Below, one piece after another: positions 52,851-61,441 of a DNA stretch of 64,000 nucleotides. The position numbers were made by a program, and so were the translations under genes. Position 1 is the first letter of the stretch. Every line of letters begins with the position of its first letter. The notes below the pieces were generated by a model. It was not told the origin of the DNA, made no database searches, and worked only from the letters and a program-made list of their open reading frames with translations. The stretch is from contig JAIEOQ010000006.1 in the NCBI GenBank assembly GCA_019750335.1, positions 186,001-250,000 of the forward strand. Direction: 5' to 3'. The stretch is from Candidatus Obscuribacterales bacterium. Its GTDB lineage: Bacteria; Cyanobacteriota; Vampirovibrionia; Obscuribacterales; Obscuribacteraceae.

Positions 52851-55484
52851 ATGAGTACAAGTATAAAAATGGTTCCAGCAATAGATATGACTACCTTACC
52901 AGTGCATTTTGAATCAACTCACGTGGAACAGATTTGGGATGCGCAATGGGAAAAGTGGCAAATTTACAAATACGATAATTCGCTACCGCGGGATAAGACC
53001 TTTGTTGTGGACACACCACCACCAACTGTTTCTGGTTCGCTTCATGTGGGACACGTTTTCAGTTATACGCATACGGATTTGATTGTTCGCTATCAACGTA
53101 TGTTAGGACGTAACATATTCTATCCAATGGGTTGGGATGACAACGGATTACCAACGGAAAGACGGGTGCAGAATTATTTCAATGTGCGCTGCGATTCTAG
53201 AGTTCCGTATGATCCCAATTTAAATATAAAAGCCGATGCAAAAGCGTCAGGCAAAAGTCCACAAATAATCTCAAGGCAAAACTTTATAGAATTATGCCTT
53301 GAGCTAACTCATGAGGACGAGAAGGTCTTCAAGTCACTTTGGCGACGCATTGGACTTTCGGTAGATTGGCACGAAGAGTACTCCACAATTAACGATAAGA
53401 GTCGATTGATTGCTCAAGCCAGTTTCTTAGACCTACATAAAAAAGGTCAAGTTTATAATTCAGTGGCACCAACAATGTGGGATGTGGATTTTCAAACGGC
53501 TGTGGCTCAAGCCGAGGTTGAAGATCGCGTGGTGCCAGGATGCTTTTATCATGTAAGGTTTGATCTTGAAGATTCAAATGACTCATTAGTTATAGCAACA
53601 ACTCGTCCAGAATTGCTACCAGCTTGCGTTGGTGTGACAGCTCATCCCGATGATAAACGATATCAAAAACTGTTTGGCAAATATGCTCTCACTCCGTTGT
53701 TTCGTGTGCCTGTTCCCATATTTCCGAGTGAATTGGTAGATCCAGAAAAAGGCACGGGAATTTTGATGGTATGTACTTTTGGTGATGCAACAGATGTTCA
53801 CTGGTGGCGCGAACACAAACTTAAGCTTAGGCAAGTAATTGGACGTGACGGACGATTTATTCCTGTCCAATTTGGTTCTGATGGTTGGGAGAGCAGGGAT
53901 GCAGAGGCGGCAAACAGGTACTATCAGGATGTTTGTGGCAAAACAATAAAGGCAGCTCAAAAAGTTGTGGTTGATATGCTTAGCTCCCTAACTCCTAAAT
54001 CGGCCATTGTTGAGGAACCGAAACCGATTGAACACTCAGTGAAGTTCTTTGAAAAAGGTGATAGACCACTCGAGTTCACTACAACTAAACAATGGTTTGT
54101 GCGATTACTGGATAAGAAGGATGACTTATTAGCCAAGGGAGATGAAATTGCTTGGTATCCGGATTATATGAGATTGAGATACCGCAATTGGACTGAGAAC
54201 CTTCAGTTCGATTGGTGCATTAGCCGACAACGTTATTTCGGTGTGCCGTTTCCGGTGTGGTATCCCTTAGATGAGCAAGGCAATGCCAATTATGAAGCAC
54301 CAATACTTGCTACTTACGAACAGCTACCAATTGATCCAACAATTGCTATACCAATAGGATACGATGAGTCACGCCGTGATCAACCAGGCGGTTTTACTGC
54401 TGAGGCTGACGTATATGATACTTGGTTCACGAGTTCAATGACACCACAATTGGTTGCTAAATGGACCATTGATGATGAACGTTACCAAAAGTTGTTTCCG
54501 ATGGACTTAAGACCACAGAGTCACGAAATTATTAGGACTTGGGCTTTTTATACAATTGCCAAAGCATTACTGCACGAAAACACGATTCCCTGGAAAAAGG
54601 TGGCTATTTCTGGCTGGGTTCTTGATCCAGATAGAAAGAAAATGTCCAAAAGCAAAGGTAATGTTTTAACGCCAATGCATTTGTTGGACCAGTATGGCTC
54701 TGATGCAGTCCGGTATTGGTCTGCCAGTGCAAAGCTTGGCACTGATACAGCTTTCGATGAGAACATCCTTAAGATTGGCAAACGTCTGGCAACCAAAATA
54801 TTCAATGCTAGCAAATTTGTACTGTCACAATCCGGACAAGTTGAACCAGTCACCTTTGAACTTGATAGAGCATTTTTACATATGCTTGAGCAAACTGTGC
54901 AAAGGATCACTCAGCAGTTCGAAGACATGGATTATTCCAGTGCTCTGGGAGAAGCTGAGCGGTTTTTTTGGAATTACTTTACTGATACATATATTGAATT
55001 AGTAAAAACGAGAGCGCGGGATGGTAGCAATAAAGCTGCACAAGGCTCAGCAATTGTATCCTTGCGGTTAGCTTTGAGTATTCTCCTTCGCCTTTTCGCA
55101 CCATTTCTACCGTATGTAACGGAAGAAGTTTGGTCTTGGGGATTGTCTCTCGAAACGGGTTACAAAAGTATCCATCGGGCTAAATGGCCAAACAAAACTG
55201 AATTCTCTGATATACCCAAACCTATCAATAAAGAATGTTTTGACGTTGCAATTCAATGCCTAAGTGCCATCAATAAACACAAGACGGAGTCAGGTGTATC
55301 TGTGGCCAAAGCAATTGAAGAAATTGAACTTAAAACAAATAAAAAAACTGCGGACATTTTCAATTTTGTATCGTCGGATGTGATTCAGGCGGCTCGTATC
55401 ACTAAATGCTGCATTGGCATAGATGAGGCATTGCCGGATCATAATTTCATCGTTGCTAAAGCAATATTTTCAGAGAATAAATGA
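52851..55484 (+). CDS. valS: valyl-tRNA synthetase, archaeal/actinobacterial type
   Basis: An 877-residue class I synthetase that charges tRNA-Val. The HIGH-type motif is HVGH (65-68) and KMSKS is at 597-601. The editing domain contains TTRPELLPACVGV, and the anticodon-binding domain DYSSALGEAERFFWNYF follows. MGWDDNGLPTERR and the lack of the long C-terminal coiled-coil arm point to the ValRS branch of archaea, actinobacteria and rickettsias rather than the common bacterial form. Codon use differs from its surroundings (more ATA, ACA, AGA). It is the first gene inside the repeat-bounded island, so it is probably acquired; whether it is the only ValRS of the cell is unknown. Confidence 0.92.
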   Translation: MSTSIKMVPAIDMTTLPVHFESTHVEQIWDAQWEKWQIYKYDNSLPRDKTFVVDTPPPTVSGSLHVGHVFSYTHTDLIVRYQRMLGRNIFYPMGWDDNGLPTERRVQNYFNVRCDSRVPYDPNLNIKADAKASGKSPQIISRQNFIELCLELTHEDEKVFKSLWRRIGLSVDWHEEYSTINDKSRLIAQASFLDLHKKGQVYNSVAPTMWDVDFQTAVAQAEVEDRVVPGCFYHVRFDLEDSNDSLVIATTRPELLPACVGVTAHPDDKRYQKLFGKYALTPLFRVPVPIFPSELVDPEKGTGILMVCTFGDATDVHWWREHKLKLRQVIGRDGRFIPVQFGSDGWESRDAEAANRYYQDVCGKTIKAAQKVVVDMLSSLTPKSAIVEEPKPIEHSVKFFEKGDRPLEFTTTKQWFVRLLDKKDDLLAKGDEIAWYPDYMRLRYRNWTENLQFDWCISRQRYFGVPFPVWYPLDEQGNANYEAPILATYEQLPIDPTIAIPIGYDESRRDQPGGFTAEADVYDTWFTSSMTPQLVAKWTIDDERYQKLFPMDLRPQSHEIIRTWAFYTIAKALLHENTIPWKKVAISGWVLDPDRKKMSKSKGNVLTPMHLLDQYGSDAVRYWSASAKLGTDTAFDENILKIGKRLATKIFNASKFVLSQSGQVEPVTFELDRAFLHMLEQTVQRITQQFEDMDYSSALGEAERFFWNYFTDTYIELVKTRARDGSNKAAQGSAIVSLRLALSILLRLFAPFLPYVTEEVWSWGLSLETGYKSIHRAKWPNKTEFSDIPKPINKECFDVAIQCLSAINKHKTESGVSVAKAIEEIELKTNKKTADIFNFVSSDVIQAARITKCCIGIDEALPDHNFIVAKAIFSENK

Positions 55485-55527
55485 ATAACACAGAGATAGA
55501 AATTTGCCTTTGCTATCTAACCTTTAA

Positions 55528-55550
55528 CCGAGCATAACCGTAGCTCGGTA
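55528..55550. other. small inverted repeat after valS
   Basis: ACCGAGC (55528-55534) and GCTCGGT (55544-55550) form a 7-bp stem with a 9-base loop, 44 bases after the valS stop. A T-run does not follow on the plus strand, so it is at best a weak terminator. Confidence 0.3.
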
Positions 55551-55582
55551 AAGTTGGCAATGGTAAGCTTCTTAGCTAAAGC

Positions 55583-55862
55583 TTCAAAGCTCTGAACGTC
55601 ATCGATGAGTTTACGCGTGAATGTTTAGCGATTGATGTTGATTTCAGTTTGCCAGGAAAGAGCGTTGTAAGAGTCCTAAATCGTATTGTTTGGTTAGGAA
55701 TGTTTGATATTGGATAACGGACCGGAATTTGCGGGAATGCCATTTTTACGTGGTCAACAGGACAGAAAATCTTTCTCGATCTCATCACACCAGCTGCGAA
55801 TCATTCAATGGGCGATTTCGAGACGAATGCCTGAACAGGCGTCCGCCGGCTTTTAAGAAAAA
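55583..55862 (+). pseudogene. decayed IS3-family transposase (integrase-core fragment)
   Basis: Three reading frames together give the C-terminal half of an IS3-type DDE transposase. Frame 1 from 55583 reads FKALNVIDEFTREC and VDFSLPGKSVVRVLNRIV. A shifted frame gives LDNGPEFAGMPF with the second catalytic aspartate, and a third gives ESFNGRFRDECLN, the signature around the catalytic glutamate. At least two frameshifts, deletions and missing N-terminus mean it is inactive. Its presence between valS and the oxidoreductase supports past mobility of this segment. Confidence 0.85.
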
Positions 55863-55997
55863 CGCTTTTTGTTGAAAATTTTTAATGGGCAATTGAATAT
55901 TGCACGAGGCTGGCAGATAACTATTGTTCCTCATACCGGCACAGATAAAGTATGGGGAATAAAGGGATAAAAATTTAAGATACCCATGAAGCGATAC

Positions 55998-56025
55998 GCC
56001 CCCCCCTGACATTGGGGGCTTCTTT
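55998..56025 (+). terminator. candidate Rho-independent terminator with C8 tract
   Basis: A run of eight C (55999-56006) can pair with GGGGGC (56014-56019) across a short loop, and the plus strand continues TTCTTT. This resembles an intrinsic terminator closing the valS/IS-remnant side before the next gene. The rest of the 55863-56219 gap shows no convincing gene. Confidence 0.5.
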
Positions 56026-56219
56026 GCTAATCTTGTTAAGCTGGGGAGCCTTGATCGTATGCCCAGTATTCTTGTGCGTTTTGAATCCGCACAGAGACGA
56101 AGTGTGCGATACAAAAATCTTATGCGTTAATCTGGAATTCAGCTTATTTTTATTCCTGCTCGACCAGATCGTTATCCAGAGTTATTTATTCTTGGAACAA
56201 CTAAGAGATTGATATAGCT

Positions 56220-57686
56220 ATGAAAACTGCAAAAAGGCATCTGATTATAGTTGGATTTGGACCAGTAGCAGGATATAAATATTCGCGCAGTATCCGAGCT
56301 GCTATGGATCGTGGAGATCTTGATTCGTATTCAATTGTTGATCTTCAATCTCAAAAAGAAACTGTTTTGGAAAGAGTGCAAGGATTACCTGCTCAGCCGA
56401 AGGACATATATTTTATTCCCGACCCATCTAATACAGTTGGATCATGGGCAGATACATCAGATTTTGATGCTATATGTAAATCAATAGGTGTTAACTATGA
56501 CGGTCTCAAAGTCTTGGTTTCAACAGAGCCGAAAGCACACGAAGCTTATCTAAAATATTGCGTTAACAATGATATCGATTCACTCGTCACTAAACCAATT
56601 ATTTTGCCGATGCTTGATGGTAAATTTGATCCATCCTCGCTTCTGTCAAGCATGTCTGAATTGGTTAACCAAGCTGCCAAAGGAAAAGCCAAACATGCAG
56701 TCTTATGCTTGGGACGATATCATCCGGTATATGAACAAATGATGAGACAACCCATTCAAGAACGAATGAACGAGCTGGGTACGCCAATCACATCATTTCA
56801 TCTTAGAACAAGTTCTGCTGTCTGGAATCTGGCTGAGGAGTTTCAATCTCGGGAAGATCACCCATATAAATACGGATATGGAATGTTAATGCATGGCGGC
56901 TATCATTACGTCGATGTATTGTGTCAATTTCTCCTGATGAATACAAGCATTTATCCAAATGATGAGTTTTCGTTGGAGTTTACTTCTTATGCGGCTTTTC
57001 CTCACGATCAATCCTTGCGAATTCCTGAGAAAGTCAACCAAAGACTTGAAGGATATTCGCCTGAAAGATCAATATTAGCGAAAAATGCATTCGGTGAAAC
57101 GGATATTGTTTCAGTATTTTGTTTGCGCAGTAAAACTACCGGACAAGTATTAACTCTTGGCAGTTTGTCGCTAGAACAAACAACGCCTGGAATGCGCTCT
57201 TGGGCGCCATTTCCAGTGGTTCCGTATAATATAAACGGACGCTTACATTGCACAGATGTAGAGGTCCAGCTCTCCACGGTTTTTTCAATGAATTGTCGTG
57301 TCGTCAAGATTCCGGTCGATGATAAAGCAGGCCCAACGGATTTGCGAGGTAAGAATTTCGCAAGAGTTATTGCTAGGTCCAATGCCTTATTGATGGGAAC
57401 AAACGAGTTTTATTCTGAAAATACCATTGAACGCCCTTATGGTAATTCATTCTCTTATTCCGCAGAAACTGCTGTTTTTGATGAATGGTTAGCAGGTATT
57501 CCAACAAAGAGTGATCTTGCATCACATATGACTACAACAGCTGTATTGCAGAAATTGGCAGAAAGTGTCCATAAAAGTGGACAACCAATGACGCTAGACT
57601 TTCCTTTCAAGAGAGTTGAAAGTCCTGCAGAAGCAGCTATTCCTTGTGTTCCTGGAATTTCTCACATCCCGACGTCTGTGAAATAG
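56220..57686 (+). CDS. Gfo/Idh/MocA-like oxidoreductase
   Basis: A 488-residue protein with an N-terminal Rossmann-like fold (HLIIVGFGPVAG at about 7-18). It shows the Gfo/Idh pattern LKVLVSTEPKAHEAYLKYCVNNDIDSLV followed by TKPI in place of EKP, and a C-terminal half with GGYHYVDVLCQFL. It is longer than most family members (about 350) and the dinucleotide loop is unusual (GFGPVAG). Substrate unknown; a sugar or sugar-like acid is usual for the family. It lies seven bases before the SET gene and shares that gene's composition, so both probably arrived together. Confidence 0.65.
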   Translation: MKTAKRHLIIVGFGPVAGYKYSRSIRAAMDRGDLDSYSIVDLQSQKETVLERVQGLPAQPKDIYFIPDPSNTVGSWADTSDFDAICKSIGVNYDGLKVLVSTEPKAHEAYLKYCVNNDIDSLVTKPIILPMLDGKFDPSSLLSSMSELVNQAAKGKAKHAVLCLGRYHPVYEQMMRQPIQERMNELGTPITSFHLRTSSAVWNLAEEFQSREDHPYKYGYGMLMHGGYHYVDVLCQFLLMNTSIYPNDEFSLEFTSYAAFPHDQSLRIPEKVNQRLEGYSPERSILAKNAFGETDIVSVFCLRSKTTGQVLTLGSLSLEQTTPGMRSWAPFPVVPYNINGRLHCTDVEVQLSTVFSMNCRVVKIPVDDKAGPTDLRGKNFARVIARSNALLMGTNEFYSENTIERPYGNSFSYSAETAVFDEWLAGIPTKSDLASHMTTTAVLQKLAESVHKSGQPMTLDFPFKRVESPAEAAIPCVPGISHIPTSVK

Positions 57687-57693
57687 GTCTCAA

Positions 57694-58224
57694 ATGGTAC
57701 AGTCATGGATTTCTCCCAAAGCCGTAAAAGGGATGCCGAGTAAAATAAATGGTTTGGGTTTCTTCGCTGTGCAAGACATTGCATCCGACGAAATAGTGGC
57801 CATCAAGGGTGGTCATATTGTTGACAAAGCAACACTTGACGCCAACAGGCATATCATCAAAAATTCACTCCAGGGTATTGCTGATGGACTTTGGCTTGCG
57901 CCGCTGACAGAGGAAGAATATCAGGCATCGCTGATTTATCTAAATCACAGTTGTGAGCCAAACCTTTTTATTCAAGGACAAATTGCTTATGTGTCTTTGC
58001 GGGTAATTCGTGCAGGCGAAGAACTGACTATGGATTATGGTATTTCTTGTAATGATCCTGAATTGCAGCTTGAGTGTAATTGTGGATCTAGTCAATGCAG
58101 AAAATTTATTACTGGAGTCGATTGGAAGCGACCTGAACTACAGGAACGATACAAAAACAAATTTTCTTGCCTAGTTCAGGGAGCGATAGATGCTCAGCTT
58201 GAAGCAAAATTTGTATTAATATGA
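57694..58224 (+). CDS. SET-domain protein methyltransferase
   Basis: A 176-residue stand-alone SET protein, expected to methylate a lysine using SAM. It has GLGFFAVQDIASDEIV (SET start), the knot motif LNHSCEPNL (N84, H85), GEELTMDYG with the catalytic tyrosine region (Y115), and a post-SET-like CNCGSSQCRKFITG (C128, C130, C135). SET proteins are mainly eukaryotic and scattered in bacteria by transfer. Its substrate is unknown; neighbours ValRS and the oxidoreductase do not resolve it. It starts at ATG seven bases after the oxidoreductase stop. Confidence 0.9.
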   Translation: MVQSWISPKAVKGMPSKINGLGFFAVQDIASDEIVAIKGGHIVDKATLDANRHIIKNSLQGIADGLWLAPLTEEEYQASLIYLNHSCEPNLFIQGQIAYVSLRVIRAGEELTMDYGISCNDPELQLECNCGSSQCRKFITGVDWKRPELQERYKNKFSCLVQGAIDAQLEAKFVLI

Positions 58225-58294
58225 GGCTGTAATAGTTTGTGTAAAAGGTAAGCCGAGAAAGTTCACTAAAAAGGAACCTGTCTAATATGCTTGC

Positions 58295-58317
58295 TTGCCT
58301 TAAATCAGGAGACGATC
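58295..58317 (+). repeat. right copy of island-flanking direct repeat
   Basis: This copy overlaps the last codons of xdhC (encoding RLLI and the stop) and matches 52365-52387 at 22 of 23 positions. If the island inserted here, the 3' end of xdhC would have been the target, in the manner of integration that preserves the gene end. Confidence 0.75.
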
Positions 58318-59082
58318 GCGTTCCTGCAGCAATTGTGAAACGATGCTGATCGCAATCTCTTGTGGATGATTGCTTCCCAAGGGCAGCCCCATTGGACAAT
58401 GGAAAGCAAGCGCCGCTTCGGGCGGTAATCCGGCAGCAGTGACATCTTGCTTAAGCCGGACTGCTTTGGCTGCGCTGCCAATTACGCCTAAGTAGGGGAA
58501 CTTTCGGTTGGCAAGTATTCTGGTCAAAATTGGACTGTCAGTGCTGTGTCCCATGGTGATCAAGAGAACAAAAGCATCGGCGGGTATTGTGTTGACTACC
58601 GACGGCATATCGTCTGTTTTGATTTTTACCAGTTGATCGCTTTCTGGCAGTCTATCCAACCATTCTTGACGTGGATCGATGCAAGTGATTTTGCATTCCA
58701 GTTTGCACAATAAATTGATTACAGCGTTAGCTACATGTCCGGCACCGAATATCGCTATTTGCCAAATGGCGATATTATGAACTTCAAAAAACAGCTTAAC
58801 CATGCCGCCGCAAGTCATGCCGATATCTTTGCTCAAGCTCCAATTGACGAAATGAGTGTGTTTGCCCTGCTCGGCATTTTGCAATAAACCCAAACACTCT
58901 TCAATGGCTCGCTTTTCGACTTTGCCACCGCCAACGGTGCCATAATAAAGACCTTTCTCAGTAACCAGCATTTTGGAACCGGCGTCTTGCGGCACGCTGC
59001 CTGTGGTATCAACAATGACGCAAGACACAAAAGGAATCTTGGCTTGGAGCAGTTCGTTCAGCTTATGATAATAAGAATCCAT
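58300..59082 (-). CDS. xdhC: xanthine dehydrogenase accessory protein XdhC
   Basis: A 260-residue molybdenum-cofactor chaperone that binds Moco, promotes its sulfuration and delivers it to XdhB. It has an N-terminal XdhC/CoxI segment (VDTTGSVPQDAGSKMLV, CGGMVKLFFE) and a C-terminal Rossmann fold (IFGAGHVANAVINLL, CIDPRQEWLDRL, VLLITMGHSTDSPIL, LGVIGSAAKAVRLK). It follows xdhB by four bases. The last codons coincide with the right island repeat. Confidence 0.92.
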   Translation of the reverse strand: MDSYYHKLNELLQAKIPFVSCVIVDTTGSVPQDAGSKMLVTEKGLYYGTVGGGKVEKRAIEECLGLLQNAEQGKHTHFVNWSLSKDIGMTCGGMVKLFFEVHNIAIWQIAIFGAGHVANAVINLLCKLECKITCIDPRQEWLDRLPESDQLVKIKTDDMPSVVNTIPADAFVLLITMGHSTDSPILTRILANRKFPYLGVIGSAAKAVRLKQDVTAAGLPPEAALAFHCPMGLPLGSNHPQEIAISIVSQLLQERDRLLI

Positions 59083-59086
59083 AGAG

Positions 59087-61441
59087 CTAGTGCTTGTGTG
59101 CCAATTCTTTTTTACTGCCTGCCGTCAAAAACTGATGCAACCTGGTCAAAATTTCTTCATTGCTTGCCGGTAAATGTAGCTTTGCTATTTCGCCGCCGCT
59201 TACATAAGCCAAAGCGTTTTTGACAGCAGCCCAGACTGCAAGTCCAAGCACAAGCGGTGGTTCGCCTACAGCTTTGCTGCCTTTTACATTTACCGGATTG
59301 ACTTTGTCGATCCAGTTGACGTTCAGCACTTTTGGTATGTCTTGAATGTTGGGAATTTTGTAGGTGGTTGGTGAATGACTTACAAGTAAGCCGTCATCAG
59401 CATAACGTAACTCTTCAGTTGTTACCCAACCCATGCCCTGTATGAAGGCGCCGGTAATCTGTCCTTTGGCTATACCGGGATTAATCGGTGCGCCCACATC
59501 CATTAGAATATCTGCGCTGTCCACTTTAAGCTCGCCGGTAAAACGATCAATAGTTACTTCGCAAACAGCGGCTCCGGTTGTGAAATAAAGAAAAGGTTGT
59601 CCGGCAGCTGTTCCTTCAGGACCGGTATCCCAGGAAAAATCTATGCCTTGAGTGGCATAAAAGCCGCGTTCACCTAAGCTGACTCGTTCGTGATAAGCCT
59701 TTTTCACCAAAGTCTTAAAAGCAACTTTAGTGTCCGGACGACGGTTGTCGTAAACAAAATTGTTTTCAAAAATTATGTTGGTCGGTGAAGCAAGAATATC
59801 TTTTTCCAGGGTTTCGATATGGCGTGCTGCTACGTCTGTCAAGCGCGCTTTCAATTTTTGGCAAGCATTAACTGCCGCGCTGCCGTTTAAATCCGTAGCG
59901 CTGGATGCGGCTGTAGCCGAAGTGTTGTTGTTCTTTTCGGTGGAAGTGGCCATAACAATCACATGATCGACATCAATATCAAACTCACCGGCGACCAATT
60001 GTTTGATGTTGGTATTGACCCCTTGTCCCATTTCGGTGGCGCCGGTAGATACTTGAATGGTGCCGTCGGTATAAATATTGACCAAAGCATTGGCTTGATT
60101 GAGAAACTTAGTATTGAATGAAATACCGAATTTAACTGCGGTGCAAGCTAGCCCTTTAAGATGAGTTTTGGACTGGCTATTGAATTTTTCTACAGCTTTT
60201 CGTTTGGCTTTGTAGTCTGAGCTGACTTCCAGTTTTTCAAAAATTTCAGGCAGGCTATTCTCCAATATTCGTTGTCCGTATGGAGTGACGTTGCGTTCGT
60301 TGATTCCGTAAAGATTGATCTTGCGAATCTCTATGGCGTCTTTACCAAGATAAGTGGCAATCTCTTCAATTATATTTTCAATTATCGCTATGCCCTGGGG
60401 ACCACCGAAACCACGAAAAGCTGTGTTCGGCGGAAAATGTGTTTTGCAAATTGTGCCAGTGATTTCGGCATTTTCTAAATAATAAGCGTTGTCGGTATGG
60501 GTCATGGCCCGAGCCATTACTGCGGTGGAAAGATCGTTGGCTGCTCCGCCGTCCGAAAATAAATCTGCTTTTAAGGCGGTGATACGGCCGTCTTTGTCAA
60601 AGCCAACTTTATAGTCGTTTTGAAATGGATGACGTTTGCCGGTCACTTGCATGTCTTGATCTTTGTTGAAAATGATTCGAGCGGCACGCCCGGTTTTAAG
60701 AGCAACCAAAGCAGCCATAGCCGCTGGATGGCCGGCTTGGCATTCTTTGCCGCCGAAACCGCCGCCCATTCTTTTAGTGATGCATACAACTTGGTTCATG
60801 CTTAAACCAAGCAGATGAGCTACTACTTCTTGGACCTCGGTTGGATTTTGTGTGGATGAATGAATGACCAGCTGTTTATGCTCGCCCGGATAAACCAGAG
60901 CGGCTTGTGATTCAAGATAAAAGTGATCTTGACCGGCGTTGCAGAATCTTCCTTCGATCACATGTTCGGCTTTTTTCAAGGCTGCTTCGGCGTCGCCTTT
61001 TTTGATCCGTCGGACCGGACCGATGAACATCTTTCGTTCTTTGGCTTGATCAATGGTCAATATCGGTTCCAGTTTTTCCAGGTCGATCTTGATTGCTTTT
61101 TTTGCCGATTCAATCGCTTTGCGATTCTCAGCGGCAATGACCACAATCGGGTGACCCATAAACTCAATCTCTTCTTCGACTAGTAAGACTTCGTCTTTGA
61201 GAATTGGTCCGAATTTATTTTCACCGTCCAGATCGCGGTAAGTGTAAAGTCCGACTACTCCGGGTATTTTTTCGGCGTCGCTAAGATCAAGTTTGCGGAT
61301 TTTAGCGTGAGAGACAGGGGCATAATAGAAATCCACCAGAAGCTCATTTTTAATTGGCGGCATGTCGTCGATATAAACCGACTGTCCGTTGACATGACCG
61401 ACTGCCGAGTCATGAGGAATGTCTTTTCCTACTTGTGACAT
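59087..61441 (-). CDS. xdhB: xanthine dehydrogenase molybdopterin-binding subunit
   Basis: A 784-residue catalytic subunit that hydroxylates hypoxanthine and xanthine to urate. It has the Moco-contact loop RMGGGFGGKECQ, the substrate-site arginine region NTAFRGFGGPQG, GATEMGQGVNTN, and the C-terminal catalytic glutamate in KAVGEPPLVLG. Its N-terminal GHVNGQSVYIDDMP is the usual start of bacterial XdhB. It overlaps the xdhA 3' end by 13 bases. Confidence 0.95.
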   Translation of the reverse strand: MSQVGKDIPHDSAVGHVNGQSVYIDDMPPIKNELLVDFYYAPVSHAKIRKLDLSDAEKIPGVVGLYTYRDLDGENKFGPILKDEVLLVEEEIEFMGHPIVVIAAENRKAIESAKKAIKIDLEKLEPILTIDQAKERKMFIGPVRRIKKGDAEAALKKAEHVIEGRFCNAGQDHFYLESQAALVYPGEHKQLVIHSSTQNPTEVQEVVAHLLGLSMNQVVCITKRMGGGFGGKECQAGHPAAMAALVALKTGRAARIIFNKDQDMQVTGKRHPFQNDYKVGFDKDGRITALKADLFSDGGAANDLSTAVMARAMTHTDNAYYLENAEITGTICKTHFPPNTAFRGFGGPQGIAIIENIIEEIATYLGKDAIEIRKINLYGINERNVTPYGQRILENSLPEIFEKLEVSSDYKAKRKAVEKFNSQSKTHLKGLACTAVKFGISFNTKFLNQANALVNIYTDGTIQVSTGATEMGQGVNTNIKQLVAGEFDIDVDHVIVMATSTEKNNNTSATAASSATDLNGSAAVNACQKLKARLTDVAARHIETLEKDILASPTNIIFENNFVYDNRRPDTKVAFKTLVKKAYHERVSLGERGFYATQGIDFSWDTGPEGTAAGQPFLYFTTGAAVCEVTIDRFTGELKVDSADILMDVGAPINPGIAKGQITGAFIQGMGWVTTEELRYADDGLLVSHSPTTYKIPNIQDIPKVLNVNWIDKVNPVNVKGSKAVGEPPLVLGLAVWAAVKNALAYVSGGEIAKLHLPASNEEILTRLHQFLTAGSKKELAHKH

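Noticed and set aside
54548..54910. 120-codon minus-strand frame inside valS
   Set aside because: Antisense shadow; no recognisable motif and the synthetase frame is certain.
56012..56212. Stand-alone 66-codon hydrophobic frame starting with TTG
   Set aside because: The start lies inside the terminator-like stem and has no ribosome binding site; kept only as a hypothesis tied to the C8 tract.
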